In this document: positions 8,513 to 18,101 of the stretch, piece by piece
Numbering within the stretch: position 1 is the stretch's first letter
Layout: every line of letters starts with the position of its first letter
Notes under the pieces: model-generated
The model's input: only the letters and a program-made list of their open reading frames with translations
Told to the model about the DNA's origin: nothing
Databases searched by the model: none
Program-made: the position numbers and the translations under genes
From: DATMNR01 sp963702765
GTDB taxonomy: Bacteria > Chloroflexota > Ktedonobacteria > Ktedonobacterales > Ktedonobacteraceae
Length of the DNA: 64,000 nucleotides
Reading direction: 5' to 3'
NCBI GenBank assembly: GCA_963702765.1
Contig: CAVPEB010000047.1
Location: 9,612 to 73,611, forward strand

Positions 8513-9506
8513 CCTGATGTGCAAGTTCTTCTTGAAAAGCAACTTCTGAGAACACCTGTTTGAGGACATACAATGCGTCAGTTGTGACAAAAGCATTCAT
8601 CCGGTTCCTATTCGTTCCTCCCCAATCTACGACTGAACGGCCATTCTCCACCTGCGGCGTTACGTGGTAGCACTTCTTTTCGGCTGGAAAACCTCCATCT
8701 GGGAGGCGCTTGGACACAAGGATGTTTAGTGCCTCGCGACATCGTGGATCTTTGAGAAAACCAGCCTCAGCCATGACTTTGAGGCCAAACAGAATATCGT
8801 AATGCCAGTAGCACGGATAGCGCAGCTTGAGAAAATCGTCAGCAATCACCGTTCCATCGCTTTGACGTTTGAACAGGTGTCGTTTGAGAAAGATTTCGAC
8901 AGCTTGCCTGCTTGCGATTTGTGCTTGAACGTGTCCAGTGACTTGACTATAGAGAGCCAATCCTCTGAGGGGAATCAGTGTTTCGGTAAATGAGGAAACA
9001 TGGGCTTCTGGCTTCTTGTCGCAGTTCCAGCCCCCATCAGGCCACTGCCAAGCCAGAAGGCGTTCAACCAGCATGTCAATCCGCTCATCTGCCAGCCCAA
9101 GTTTCAGCAAGGCGAAGAGCGCATTGCCTTCCATCGAGGCGCACATCCGTATGCGTCCGGCCTTCGTGTATCGTTTCAGAGCGTGTGAGCGCCCTTCGGA
9201 GAAGAGCCATGCATACACCTGGTCACGCAACGGAACGAGTTCCTCATCTCCGACAGGATAGTTCATCTCTGCCAGCATGACCAGCACCCAATGGGCTCCA
9301 TACCACTTTGCATAAGGATGAAAGGGAATCTTGCCGGTAGCGTCACGCTCAGAAAGCAATTGACGTACACGCTCACCATCTTTGATTTCATGTTGCAGAC
9401 TTCGGAGTTCCGGCGTGTCAGGGTCTTCATCCAATAGGTACGCTCGCGCTTTGTAACGAAGCGCTGGTTCCTTTGACGTGAGCAGTTTCTCTAGGATCGT
9501 GTTCAT
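8496..9506 (-). CDS. Squalene-cyclase/prenyltransferase-fold protein
   Basis: About 336 aa from the ATG at 9506, chosen over an upstream in-frame ATG because an AGAGGAAACG ribosome site sits directly before it. The protein is all-helical in appearance. A QW-like motif WQWPDGGWNCDKKPE near residue 155 and LVSKRLPDGGFPAEKKCYH near 270 resemble the repeats of the terpenoid cyclase/prenyltransferase alpha-alpha toroid. No DXDD catalytic motif was seen, so a true cyclase is unlikely. The last residues (ANSPG) and the stop appear to come from the right end of the adjacent insertion sequence, so the native C-terminus may be lost by a few residues. The substrate is unknown. Confidence 0.65.
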   Translation of the reverse strand: MNTILEKLLTSKEPALRYKARAYLLDEDPDTPELRSLQHEIKDGERVRQLLSERDATGKIPFHPYAKWYGAHWVLVMLAEMNYPVGDEELVPLRDQVYAWLFSEGRSHALKRYTKAGRIRMCASMEGNALFALLKLGLADERIDMLVERLLAWQWPDGGWNCDKKPEAHVSSFTETLIPLRGLALYSQVTGHVQAQIASRQAVEIFLKRHLFKRQSDGTVIADDFLKLRYPCYWHYDILFGLKVMAEAGFLKDPRCREALNILVSKRLPDGGFPAEKKCYHVTPQVENGRSVVDWGGTNRNRMNAFVTTDALYVLKQVFSEVAFQEELAHQANSPG

Positions 9507-9717
9507 CGTTTCCTCTCTAATTCCTCGCTGTTCCACCTTTCCCTTTGATTGTATCACCCTTTATCCGGCGAAAATATTAAGTATGCTTCTCGCATGCAAT
9601 GAAAAAATCTGCACATCGGGTTAGTTAATAAATCTTACGTCCCTAACTCGTACTGTAAGGGATCAGCGTCAAGTCGCACAGCGCAAACCGCTCGAATTAA
9701 AGCGCCATATTGCTGAA

Positions 9718-9915
9718 TTGGATGCGCAACTGGGTTTCGTACCTCCTTCAGAGGGGATCTGCCGTGTTTGTCATAAGCCGCTTCAGGTTGGTGCTGAGTT
9801 TTGTTCATATTGTGGTGAGTCGGTAATAGAACATCCCAAGGTTTGCCCGTCATGTGCCACTACAACATTTCCGGATGCCAGGTGGTGCCCAAATTGCCGG
9901 ACAGCGCTGGCTTAG
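9718..9915 (+). CDS. Small double zinc-ribbon protein, possibly a 3' remnant
   Basis: Four CxxC pairs (CRVCHK, CSYCGE, CPSCAT, CPNCRT) form two zinc ribbons in about 65 aa. No ATG fits; TTG 9718 is the only plausible start in the region. The same frame stays open upstream to about 9625 and reads a charged, coiled-coil-like segment (RKPLELKRHIAELDAQ). This looks like the tail of a longer coiled-coil/zinc-ribbon protein whose 5' part is missing. A metal-binding scaffold is likely; no catalytic role can be assigned. Confidence 0.45.
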   Translation: MDAQLGFVPPSEGICRVCHKPLQVGAEFCSYCGESVIEHPKVCPSCATTTFPDARWCPNCRTALA

Positions 9916-9995
9916 TTATGGATCAGGTTCATATCCTGATCCTGGGGATGAATGGCTTTTAACAAATAAACCAGGATATCGTGAAAGCCAGCGAT

Positions 9996-10036
9996 GGCCG
10001 ATAAATCGGCGGTGTGCGCGATAAATCGGCACCTAC
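9996..10036. repeat. R1 palindromic repeat (GCCGATAAATCGGC type)
   Basis: Two half units, GCCGATAAATCGGC and GCGCGATAAATCGGC, separated by GGTGT and followed by ACCTAC. Related copies lie at 10629, 38210, 38275, 42433 and 59199, plus degenerate copies inside two genes (27727 and 52329). Each unit can fold as a small hairpin (GCCGAT/ATCGGC). No coding function. Confidence 0.8.
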
Positions 10037-10072
10037 AAAAGTTGGCCAAAGTGGATATAAAGGAATACTGAT

Positions 10073-10282
10073 ATGGATGACGTTAGAAAGTATGCAGCCA
10101 CTGAGGTACTGGAACTTGGTGAAATGCTGTTCGATACGGCGATAGAAGTTGCGATGAGACAACCAGTTCAGGGTGAAGGGAGCGATGCATCGCTTGTTGA
10201 GGAGATGCGGTCGGCTGCGGATGAATTTTTCGTGGCGTTGCGGTTGCTTTTGGGGGTGGGGGAGCAAGGTGTTGAGGGGTGA
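10073..10282 (+). CDS. Small acidic helical protein, unknown
   Basis: 69 aa, ATG preceded by AAAGGAA at good spacing. Mostly acidic and hydrophobic helices (LELGEMLFDTAIEVAMRQ, ADEFFVALRLLLG). No signal peptide, no Cys, no known motif. It lies between two repeat blocks with nothing co-directional close by, so its role is open. The good ribosome site and protein-like composition support it over a chance ORF. Confidence 0.5.
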   Translation: MDDVRKYAATEVLELGEMLFDTAIEVAMRQPVQGEGSDASLVEEMRSAADEFFVALRLLLGVGEQGVEG

Positions 10283-10724
10283 TGCACGTTGGAGGTGTTG
10301 GAGATCAATACGAGATGTGCATGAGGCTGTGTTGGGCAGATCGCGAAAGGAAGGGATTGTGCGTCATGCTAGGTAAAGGGAGCATGCATGGCAATCGAGG
10401 CCGAGATTCTTCGCTGCGCTCAGAATGACAAGAAAAACACTCAGGATGACAAAATGGGCATTGAGGATAACCATAGGGACTGTCTGGTATGACAAGCTAG
10501 GGGAAGGAGGACGAGGGTCGAGTTGCCACACCCCTCCCCGCAGGCGACCATAAAGGCACGCCGCCCAGCTCCACACCACCCTCGCCCCTACGGACGTTGA
10601 ATGGCTTTTCATGGGATGATGCGTATTTGGCCGATAAATCGGCGGTGGGCGCGATAAATCGGCCCCTACGGCTCTTTTAGCTAAATCTGTAGCTTTCCTT
10701 GTGGGAGAGTAGGAGTAGAGATGT
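10283..10724. repeat. Repeat-rich spacer upstream of the helicase fusion (R2 and R1 elements)
   Basis: No gene seen. At about 10396-10470 is an R2 element: GATTCTTCGCTGCGCTC followed by short iterations of AGGATGACAA. Equivalent blocks occur at 29065-29250 and 42280-42360. At 10500-10600 is a GC-rich CACCCCTCCCC stretch. An R1 repeat occupies 10629-10670. A GTGGGAG purine run lies ahead of the ATG at 10725. Confidence 0.6.
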
Positions 10725-13700
10725 ATGGGAATTGAAGATGAGGTGATAGCTACTGCTGAAGATGTTTTGAAGCAGAATGCGGTGGGGTTGACGAAGGAGG
10801 CGCTGGTACGGCTGGTAGAACCGCGATTGCCTCATCGGCTTCTGCCTGCTCAAATTATTGGGATGCTGCGCAAACAGCCACAACGATTTGTGGAGGGGGG
10901 CGATGGCCGCTGGCGTTTGCGCGAACAGGTTGAGTTGAGTGATCTGGAAGTTGCTCGTGAAATATCTGACACGGCAGTTACTCCTCAACGTGACTTGAGA
11001 CAGGGTAGCTATGTCGTCTTTGATCTGGAGACGATTGGTAGAGATGCGAGTTCACCTGAAACTGAAATCATCCAGATTGCCGCGTGGCGGTGGGTGGATG
11101 GTGTTCCCCAACAGCCATGGGCAACATTTGTGCATCCCAGTGTGACTATTCCGGCAGAGATCGTAGAATTGACGAAGATTTCCATGGACGAGGTACGAGA
11201 TGCGCCGTCTGCAAGGGAGGCCCTGGCTAATTTCTTTGCATACGTGGGCGAGTTGCCGCTGATTGCTCATAATGGCGCCAGTTTCGATGGACCGATCATT
11301 ACTGCTGTGTGCGAGCGACTTGAGTTGACTGTACCACCAACGTTTCTTGTACTAGATACACTGCCATTGGCGCGAGCACTGCTTCCATTGGAAAAGGAAC
11401 ATAGAGTTAGCACACTTGCTAAACGCTTCGATTGCGACCGATCTGATGCGCACCGAGCTGATGCCGACGTGGAGATGCTAGCGGGGATAGTGCAGGGGCT
11501 GGAGCGCGAGATGCATAGTAGTGTTACGGGCGGTGCCGTTTACGAACTTTTGCGTCGCGCTAATGATCCGTGGGCAGCCGTCCTGAAACCGCCTATAGAG
11601 ATTCCTGTAGCCGCCGAGATCATTGCCACTTTTGGCGCGAATCTCACCCAGCTTCTTCCAGATCGCAAATCGTCGATAGCAATGTCTGTAGATTCCAGCA
11701 TTGTTTATGAGGTTTTCGTGCAGGCTGAGGCATTGGGTCGCAGACGGAGGAAGGCGCAGATTGAACTGGCACGCCTGGTTGCTGATACATTTCATGATGG
11801 TGCGTATGCTGTGATTGAGGCAGGAACTGGGACTGGGAAGAGCCTGGGTTATTCGATTCCCGCAGCTTTACAGGCGCGTGCCAGTGGGAGGCCTGTTGCG
11901 CTCTCAACCTTTACACGCGTGCTGCAAATGCAGCTGGTTGAACGAGAACTACCTTTTGTGCGGCAATTGATACCAGGGTTGACGTGTGCTCTGCTGCAAG
12001 GGCGCGCTAACTACCTATCACTGTCAAGGTTGGCCGAGGAGGTAGAAGATGCCCTGGCAGATACGCATCTCTCATTAGTGAGAGCGTGGACATTGGCTAT
12101 GTTGATCCGATTTGCTGAAATCAGTACCAATGGTAATTTGGAAGATCTGGGCATTCTGCCACGAGCATTGGAGGAATATCTCTCAGCCGATGGGGCAGTG
12201 TGGCAAATACTTGCAAGTGTGCGTGCCAGTCGTGATGATCGCCATGGTTCGTTTGCAGGGACGGATTTCTACCAGCGGGCACATGAAAATGCAGAGCGTG
12301 CCGATCTTGTGGTAGTGAACCATGCCTTACTACTGAGCAGCTTCCTCGGCACGGCCCCAGACGAAGAGCCTTTTGCTACGCAGGTAGTTTGCGACGAAGC
12401 GCATACGCTGGAGGATGCCGCGACGCTTGCCCTGGAGCAGCGTGTGGAGGAGAACAGGCTGCGCCGTCTCTTGCAGGCAATTTATCAGAAGCAGGGAAGT
12501 AGCAGTTTGGTTCACGAAAGCAGGCGAAGGTTGGGGTTGCCCGGCAATGATCCTGTGCTACTAAGCATTATCGATGCCGTTGATGCAGCACAGGCGGCAC
12601 TGAATGGCCTGGCGCAGCAGTTATACCGCTATGTGACGAACAAAGTGGTTGTGGGGCGAGCTGAACTTGAGCGTTATGGCGTGCGCGTGCGTATAGAATC
12701 TGGAGCGTTGACCGCTGTGGGGGGTCCAGCACTCAAAAGCACCTCGGATGCACTTGGTAAAGCGCTTGTTGATCTGCGTGGCGCTTTGAAACAACTGGTG
12801 GAACAAGCAACAGATGCTACACACCAGGTCGAAGGACATCAAGCGATGCGCCTGCGACGTATCACACGCTATGCACGCTCGCTGATGCGCAACCTGGACG
12901 AACTGGGAAAACAGTATCATTGGATCTGGTCTTTCAACAATGCCAGCAGTTATGTACGTGTGGTTGAACTTGGGAAGATCGAGCCAGGGGAAACACGACC
13001 ACCAGTGACGGTCAGCGGGGTTCCCATCAATGTTGGGCCTCAGCTTTGGGATCGGCTCTGGTCTCGCCTGGATGCTGCTGTCTGTACCTCGGCAACGTTG
13101 AGTGTCTTCGGACAGGAGTTTGACTTCTTCCTCGGACGGATTGGCCTGGAGCCTGTACGAATTGCAACAGCAGTCGGTGGTAAGATGCTCGTGACAAGAG
13201 AATTGCCTCCTGCATTCGCTTATCACGAACAAGCGCTGCTAATGTTGCCAAACGACTTGCCTGCGCCGCGTGATAGCGATCTCAAACGAAACTTTCCAGA
13301 AGCTGTGGCGGCATTGTTGCGGCGTTTTATTCCTTTTTTCAAAGGCAAGACGCTGGCATTGTTTACTGCAAATGCCCGTCGCGACCTCGTCTATGAACGC
13401 CTGGCAACACCTTTGGCAGAAGCCGGGTATCCACTCTTGAGCCAGGGACAGGGAAATACGCGAGGCATCCTGGAGAAATTCCGGGAGGAAGAGCAAGCAT
13501 CGCTTTTAGGCTCGCGTTCGTTCTGGGAGGGAGTGGATGTGCCGGGAACTTCGCTTTCATACGTCTTCCTGGAGAAGTTGCCATATCCCAGTCTTGGCGA
13601 CCCGATTGAAGCGGCTCGTATGAGCGCGGTGGAGAATGCTGGTCAGAATTCTTTCTATGATTACCTGTTGCCAAAGATGATCATTATCCTCAAGCAAGGC

Positions 13701-16184
13701 TTTGGACGTTTGATCCGTTCTGCTGACGATAGGGGAGCAGCAATCTTGCTGGACAAGCGGTTGCGTAACTCCTTATATCGTACCGAAGTGCTGCGCTCCC
13801 TGCCTGACCCAACGATTGGCTACGAGTCCGACGTAGACATGTTTAGACGTATTGCCGAGTGGATGCATGAGCCATTCGACCCTACTGATCTGCCCGCACC
13901 AACCGTTCCAGATGTAGAGCGCGTGCTGATCGAACAGCAACTGCCAGAACCCTTCGTTGAAACTGCCGACTTCGATCGCATTGCAAAGCCCCGCTTGCTG
14001 GCTGTACAGCAAGCCATCTGGGGTCAATCGGAATTCAGGAACATGCAGGAAGAAATAATACGGGATGTGCTAGCTGGTAAGGATGCTCTGACACTTTTGC
14101 CTACAGGGGCGGGAAAGAGTCGCACCTATCAACTTCCTGCGCTGATACGACCGGGACTGACACTGGTGATCTCACCTTTGATTGCGCTTATTCGCGACCA
14201 GGTTGAGAAATTACGAGAGGTGCCTGGCATGACTCGGGTAGCGGCATTAGTCTCTGGCATGGATGCCTCAAGCCAGGAGGAGGTATTGCGTCAAGCTGCA
14301 TCTGGTCGGCTGAGACTGCTCTATGTCTCTCCTGAGCGACTGCGCGATCCGCGTTTTCGTGCCTACCTGCGTCATTTGCCTTTGATCCAACTGGTGGTTG
14401 ATGGGGCACACTGCATTTCTACGTGGGGTCATGATTTTCGTCCCGATTTTCTGGATATTGCCAGGCTACTCCCGATGGGGCCAGATGGCTCAAAATTACC
14501 TGTCCATGCGCTTACAGCTAGCGCGACGAAGCAGGTTCAGGAAGAGATCAAGGCAACGCTTGGTATGGGAGAGAGTGGGACAGTAGGTCGAGAACTGGCA
14601 GTACGCACTGGTGATTTCGTACGTGATAACCTCGTCTTTCGTGTGTATCATGTCTCGAAACGCGAGGAACGCGACATGTTGACCCTGGGTATCGTGCAGC
14701 AACTGGTGCGCGATCAGATACGTGGAGGGGCAGGCATCGTCTACGTAGCGACGCGTAAAGCAGCAACCCAATTAGCTCGCCTGCTACGGGATCGCAATAT
14801 TACAGCGCAAGCTTACCACGGTGGTCTTCCCACACCCGAACGTCACCAAATTCAAGAACAGTTTATGCAAAGCGAGGTTGACGTTGTTGTGGCGACCAAC
14901 GCTTTTGGCATGGGCGTGGATAAAGCTGAAATTCGCTTTGTGCTGCACTATGACCACCCAAGCAGCCTGGAGGCCTACGCACAAGAGGCGGGAAGAGCGG
15001 GGCGTGATGGGAAAGAAGCGTATGCGATCCTGCTTCAACATCGACAAACCCAACGCACAGAACGTTTTATTGCGCAGCAAGGCATCCCAAATGCAATAGT
15101 GCTGGAAGCGTATCGCCAGGCATTATTAAGCGCTGACGAGGTTCTTCCTGCGGCAGTACGTCTTGCTGATGGTTCCTTGCTGTGCAATCCTGATGCACTG
15201 GCTGAACTTGCCGGTATCGAACCAACGCAGGCACGCGTGTTGCTGTTCTCTTTTGAAGAGGCAGGGCTTGTACAACGTGGCGAAGATTGCACACTTGAAG
15301 CGACCATACTGTTAAATCAATCGCTGGAAACGATCCTGCATAGTTTAGAAGATGAAGCTGAACGCGAAGCAGTCGTGCGTCTCTTTAGCGCGATTGGCGC
15401 TAAACTGGACAAACAGGCAAACTATCATGCTGCCAGAGTGTATAGAGAAACAAAGTTCGATCCACGAATGATAGATCCGCTCTTGACCCGATTAGCTGAG
15501 CGCGACTTGCTGCTCTACCGTCCATATAGTCGTGGGATGACGCTAAGGTTCGAGGAAGCATTATCAGAGGAGACGAATCTGGTTGCTATAGAGCAACAAT
15601 TCGCAGACAGGTATCAGCGCTTTGAGGAGCGATTGCAGAAGATGCTGGATTATATTCACCTCTCAAGAGGCCAGAACCACTGCCGTAGCGCTTACATGGT
15701 GAACTACCTGACAGGCGCTACCAATGCAACGCCGTGTGGGAAGTGCGATCTGTGTAGCCCTACCAGTGAAAATCTTCCCTGGCGGCCAGACCTCTTCGTT
15801 GCTGCAGAACCCTTGAAAATCGATCCAAGGCTGGTGATACTGGGAGCGGTCAAAGATCACAACAACATTTTTGGGAGATGGACCATTGAGAAAATGGTGC
15901 TGGGTACCCCGCAAACAATATATCAGGGAAAAGTCAGGAAGTTATCACTTACGGCCCGTTCGTCCGACCATTTTGGTGAGTTAGAAGGGACCGGCATCAA
16001 GGAGGATCATGTGCGACGTTCGCTTGATGCACTGATTGAAGGTGGGTATTTAGAAGCGGTTGAACGCCCTCTGTGGAATAGAGATGGAACGTATGAAGCT
16101 GTCAAGATTACACAGAAGGGACGCGATGCCCTGGCTGGCGGTATCGATCTCCCTGCATTGCAGGATACAGAGGGTGTTGCATGA
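10725..16184 (+). CDS. DnaQ-exonuclease / DinG / RecQ fusion helicase
   Basis: 1819-aa multidomain nucleic-acid enzyme. About residues 1-70 look like a HARE/winged-helix module. About 93-265 are a DEDD 3'-5' exonuclease (FDLETIG with D100/E102, HNGASFDGP, HRADADVEM). About 330-1060 form a DinG/XPD-like helicase with Walker A GTGTGKS around K372 and DEAH at 557-560. About 1110-1560 form a RecQ helicase with Walker A TGAGKS (K1131) and motif VI EAGRAGRDG. A zinc-binding CGKCDLC near 1670 and a C-terminal winged helix follow. The RecQ Walker B reads VDGAHC (D1226-G1227-A1228-H1229) instead of DEAH, so its catalytic Glu is missing while the rest of the motor is intact. Exo-DinG is a known pairing; adding RecQ makes it unusual. 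Translationally coupled to the next gene (ATGA). Confidence 0.9.
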   Translation: MGIEDEVIATAEDVLKQNAVGLTKEALVRLVEPRLPHRLLPAQIIGMLRKQPQRFVEGGDGRWRLREQVELSDLEVAREISDTAVTPQRDLRQGSYVVFDLETIGRDASSPETEIIQIAAWRWVDGVPQQPWATFVHPSVTIPAEIVELTKISMDEVRDAPSAREALANFFAYVGELPLIAHNGASFDGPIITAVCERLELTVPPTFLVLDTLPLARALLPLEKEHRVSTLAKRFDCDRSDAHRADADVEMLAGIVQGLEREMHSSVTGGAVYELLRRANDPWAAVLKPPIEIPVAAEIIATFGANLTQLLPDRKSSIAMSVDSSIVYEVFVQAEALGRRRRKAQIELARLVADTFHDGAYAVIEAGTGTGKSLGYSIPAALQARASGRPVALSTFTRVLQMQLVERELPFVRQLIPGLTCALLQGRANYLSLSRLAEEVEDALADTHLSLVRAWTLAMLIRFAEISTNGNLEDLGILPRALEEYLSADGAVWQILASVRASRDDRHGSFAGTDFYQRAHENAERADLVVVNHALLLSSFLGTAPDEEPFATQVVCDEAHTLEDAATLALEQRVEENRLRRLLQAIYQKQGSSSLVHESRRRLGLPGNDPVLLSIIDAVDAAQAALNGLAQQLYRYVTNKVVVGRAELERYGVRVRIESGALTAVGGPALKSTSDALGKALVDLRGALKQLVEQATDATHQVEGHQAMRLRRITRYARSLMRNLDELGKQYHWIWSFNNASSYVRVVELGKIEPGETRPPVTVSGVPINVGPQLWDRLWSRLDAAVCTSATLSVFGQEFDFFLGRIGLEPVRIATAVGGKMLVTRELPPAFAYHEQALLMLPNDLPAPRDSDLKRNFPEAVAALLRRFIPFFKGKTLALFTANARRDLVYERLATPLAEAGYPLLSQGQGNTRGILEKFREEEQASLLGSRSFWEGVDVPGTSLSYVFLEKLPYPSLGDPIEAARMSAVENAGQNSFYDYLLPKMIIILKQGFGRLIRSADDRGAAILLDKRLRNSLYRTEVLRSLPDPTIGYESDVDMFRRIAEWMHEPFDPTDLPAPTVPDVERVLIEQQLPEPFVETADFDRIAKPRLLAVQQAIWGQSEFRNMQEEIIRDVLAGKDALTLLPTGAGKSRTYQLPALIRPGLTLVISPLIALIRDQVEKLREVPGMTRVAALVSGMDASSQEEVLRQAASGRLRLLYVSPERLRDPRFRAYLRHLPLIQLVVDGAHCISTWGHDFRPDFLDIARLLPMGPDGSKLPVHALTASATKQVQEEIKATLGMGESGTVGRELAVRTGDFVRDNLVFRVYHVSKREERDMLTLGIVQQLVRDQIRGGAGIVYVATRKAATQLARLLRDRNITAQAYHGGLPTPERHQIQEQFMQSEVDVVVATNAFGMGVDKAEIRFVLHYDHPSSLEAYAQEAGRAGRDGKEAYAILLQHRQTQRTERFIAQQGIPNAIVLEAYRQALLSADEVLPAAVRLADGSLLCNPDALAELAGIEPTQARVLLFSFEEAGLVQRGEDCTLEATILLNQSLETILHSLEDEAEREAVVRLFSAIGAKLDKQANYHAARVYRETKFDPRMIDPLLTRLAERDLLLYRPYSRGMTLRFEEALSEETNLVAIEQQFADRYQRFEERLQKMLDYIHLSRGQNHCRSAYMVNYLTGATNATPCGKCDLCSPTSENLPWRPDLFVAAEPLKIDPRLVILGAVKDHNNIFGRWTIEKMVLGTPQTIYQGKVRKLSLTARSSDHFGELEGTGIKEDHVRRSLDALIEGGYLEAVERPLWNRDGTYEAVKITQKGRDALAGGIDLPALQDTEGVA

Positions 16185-17737
16185 GCGAAAGAGATGATGA
16201 GCTGGAGCAACTCCTCGACGAAGCGGTAGCGGGGCTCTCGGCATCAAGATATACATTCACTGAAGAAGAAGCGCTTCAGCCAATCTGGGAACATGGTTAT
16301 GACATTTCACCTCAGAGCGATCCACAAGAACGTTTTGTGCTTGTCTATGAAGCAGATGGTAAACATCCACGCCAATGGCGTCTCAGTATGCAGGCGCTTG
16401 CCAATAACCGAATTCTGGATGCGCTGAGATCAGGAGCATGGGATGGACGGGATCTGGAAGTTGAATTAAGCAGGCTCGATACTGAGGACCAGGTTCATTA
16501 CGTGTTTTGTCCAAGCGAGCAACAATTCATTGCACTGCCCGATGGCACGTTGGAACCTGCCGAGCTTGAACGCAACATCGCACTTGCACCAGAAACGCGA
16601 GCGGAACTCGATGCGCTTGGTTCACGGTTGCTAGAAAAGTGGCGCGCTGAGGAGGCGAAACCTTTGACAGTGCGTCAGATAACTGAACGCCTGGGAGCGC
16701 TGGGCTGGGCTGAAGCCAGCGCGCGAAATGGCTGGCTTCTGGTGCGTGCGTGGCTATTAGGATGGTCGGAGGTAAGCCGTGTGGGTCAAGACTACTGGAT
16801 ACCCAATGATCACATACCTAAGGGGCCGCAACGCAGTCGCTTGCAAGTGTTACCGATTGGTAGTAGATCAATGCCGATGGAGACATTGGAAACGATAATA
16901 GTTCCCAATAGTCTGTCTGACTCACCAGAACACAAAACTATTGCATCAATAAGTAAAACTCCTCTGATCCCAGGCAGAGCAATAACAGCTACTATTGAAA
17001 ACTGGACGTATCCACTACGCACTATTCACTTGCTTGAGGGATTTGTACCTGTGCCACCACAGGTGCGCAGCGTCTACCCTCCACGAGCAATCGGTGAAGG
17101 AGATAGAGAGGTATTGCGTGGGCTCTGGTATGACGATGATGAGCCGCTGTGGCTCTGGCTTGATCGAAACCAGGATCGATTGTATGGGCCTGATCTGGCA
17201 CAAAAGCTAGCATGGCTTGAAGCGGGTGATGTGCTACAGGCTCAGTGGACACCTGACGTGGTTGTCCTATGCATTACTGGGCACGATGATGAAGTTCAAC
17301 GCGAAGAGTCACGCCTGGTTGATCCACAAGCGCTGAAAGCTTTGCGAGGTGGTATTGGCGAAACATATAGAAAGTCTTTACAAGCAATCTTGTTTGAGAA
17401 TGTGGAGGGTCTCACGTTTGCGCAAGTTGTAAGAGCACTACGAGAGAGACAAGGACATGATGTTCACCGTGGGACTGTGAGGGCTTTGCTCTAGGCAGGT
17501 GGGTTTGTGCGACGAGGCGGTCGCTGGTTTGCTGCACCTCAAGGTGAGATTGGAGCACGTCAATTGCGTGCTGCGCTTGTTGAGACGTTGGTGCCTGAGG
17601 AAGGTGAAGAAGGTGGTGAGGAAAGTAATGAGGAAAGTAATGAGGATGAGAGGCGATTGAAGAGGGTGAGGGCTATTAGAGGGAAGTTGGGGGAGTTGGT
17701 GGGGATGTTGCGGGAGAGTATGCATGAAGGAGATTGA
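16181..17737 (+). CDS. Winged-helix protein coupled to the fusion helicase, interrupted by amber codon
   Basis: The ATG overlaps the helicase stop (ATGA), so the two are co-translated. The first part is 437 aa and ends at TAG 17492-17494, but the same frame continues to 17737. Joined, the sequence around the stop reads GTVRALL-stop-AGGFVRRGGRWFAA, a clear continuous winged helix, and the tail ends in an acidic (EE/SNEESNEDE) and basic helical segment. A second helix-turn-helix-like stretch lies near residue 165 (LTVRQITERLGALGW). A CAG-to-TAG mutation is the simplest cause. The function is unknown; a DNA-binding partner or loader for the helicase is a reasonable inference from coupling and domain type. 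It could work without the C-terminal domain. Confidence 0.7.
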
Positions 17738-18101
17738 GATAGAGTAAGGTGCTGTCGAGGAATCTCAATCATTAGATTGTCATGGGTAAAATGTTAAAGA
17801 AATAAATGACAAATTAGATCATGCTTTCTAATATCTATATGCCTAAGTAAATCTTTTATTTTCATATTTTATAATTCTATTGTTTAAACGTCCAATTATA
17901 TAGTATTCTTAATCTAGTAGTAGTTCCTTTATATTTTACTCCTAGGTAATTCGGCTATAAAGGTACTTTCATAACGAAAATAACGTATAATTCGATCTAT
18001 GTTTAATCTTCGTTATGATATAAATGCCGAGTAAGCTCTCTGTATGTAGTCAGTTTAGCTTATCGCGCATTATATTGTTTGAAACCGTGAGGAGTGATGC
18101 T
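17738..18101. other. AT-rich intergenic region
   Basis: No gene seen. Strongly AT-rich compared with both flanks, marking the edge of a compositionally different block that runs to about 20.8 kb. It ends with a GAGGAG ribosome site (18089-18094) ahead of the TTG start at 18102. A promoter is expected here but no single box stands out. Confidence 0.5.

Noticed and set aside
12621..13232. Minus-strand 203-codon frame inside the helicase fusion
   Set aside because: Antisense shadow with Cys/His-rich composition; the plus-strand DinG motifs are unambiguous.
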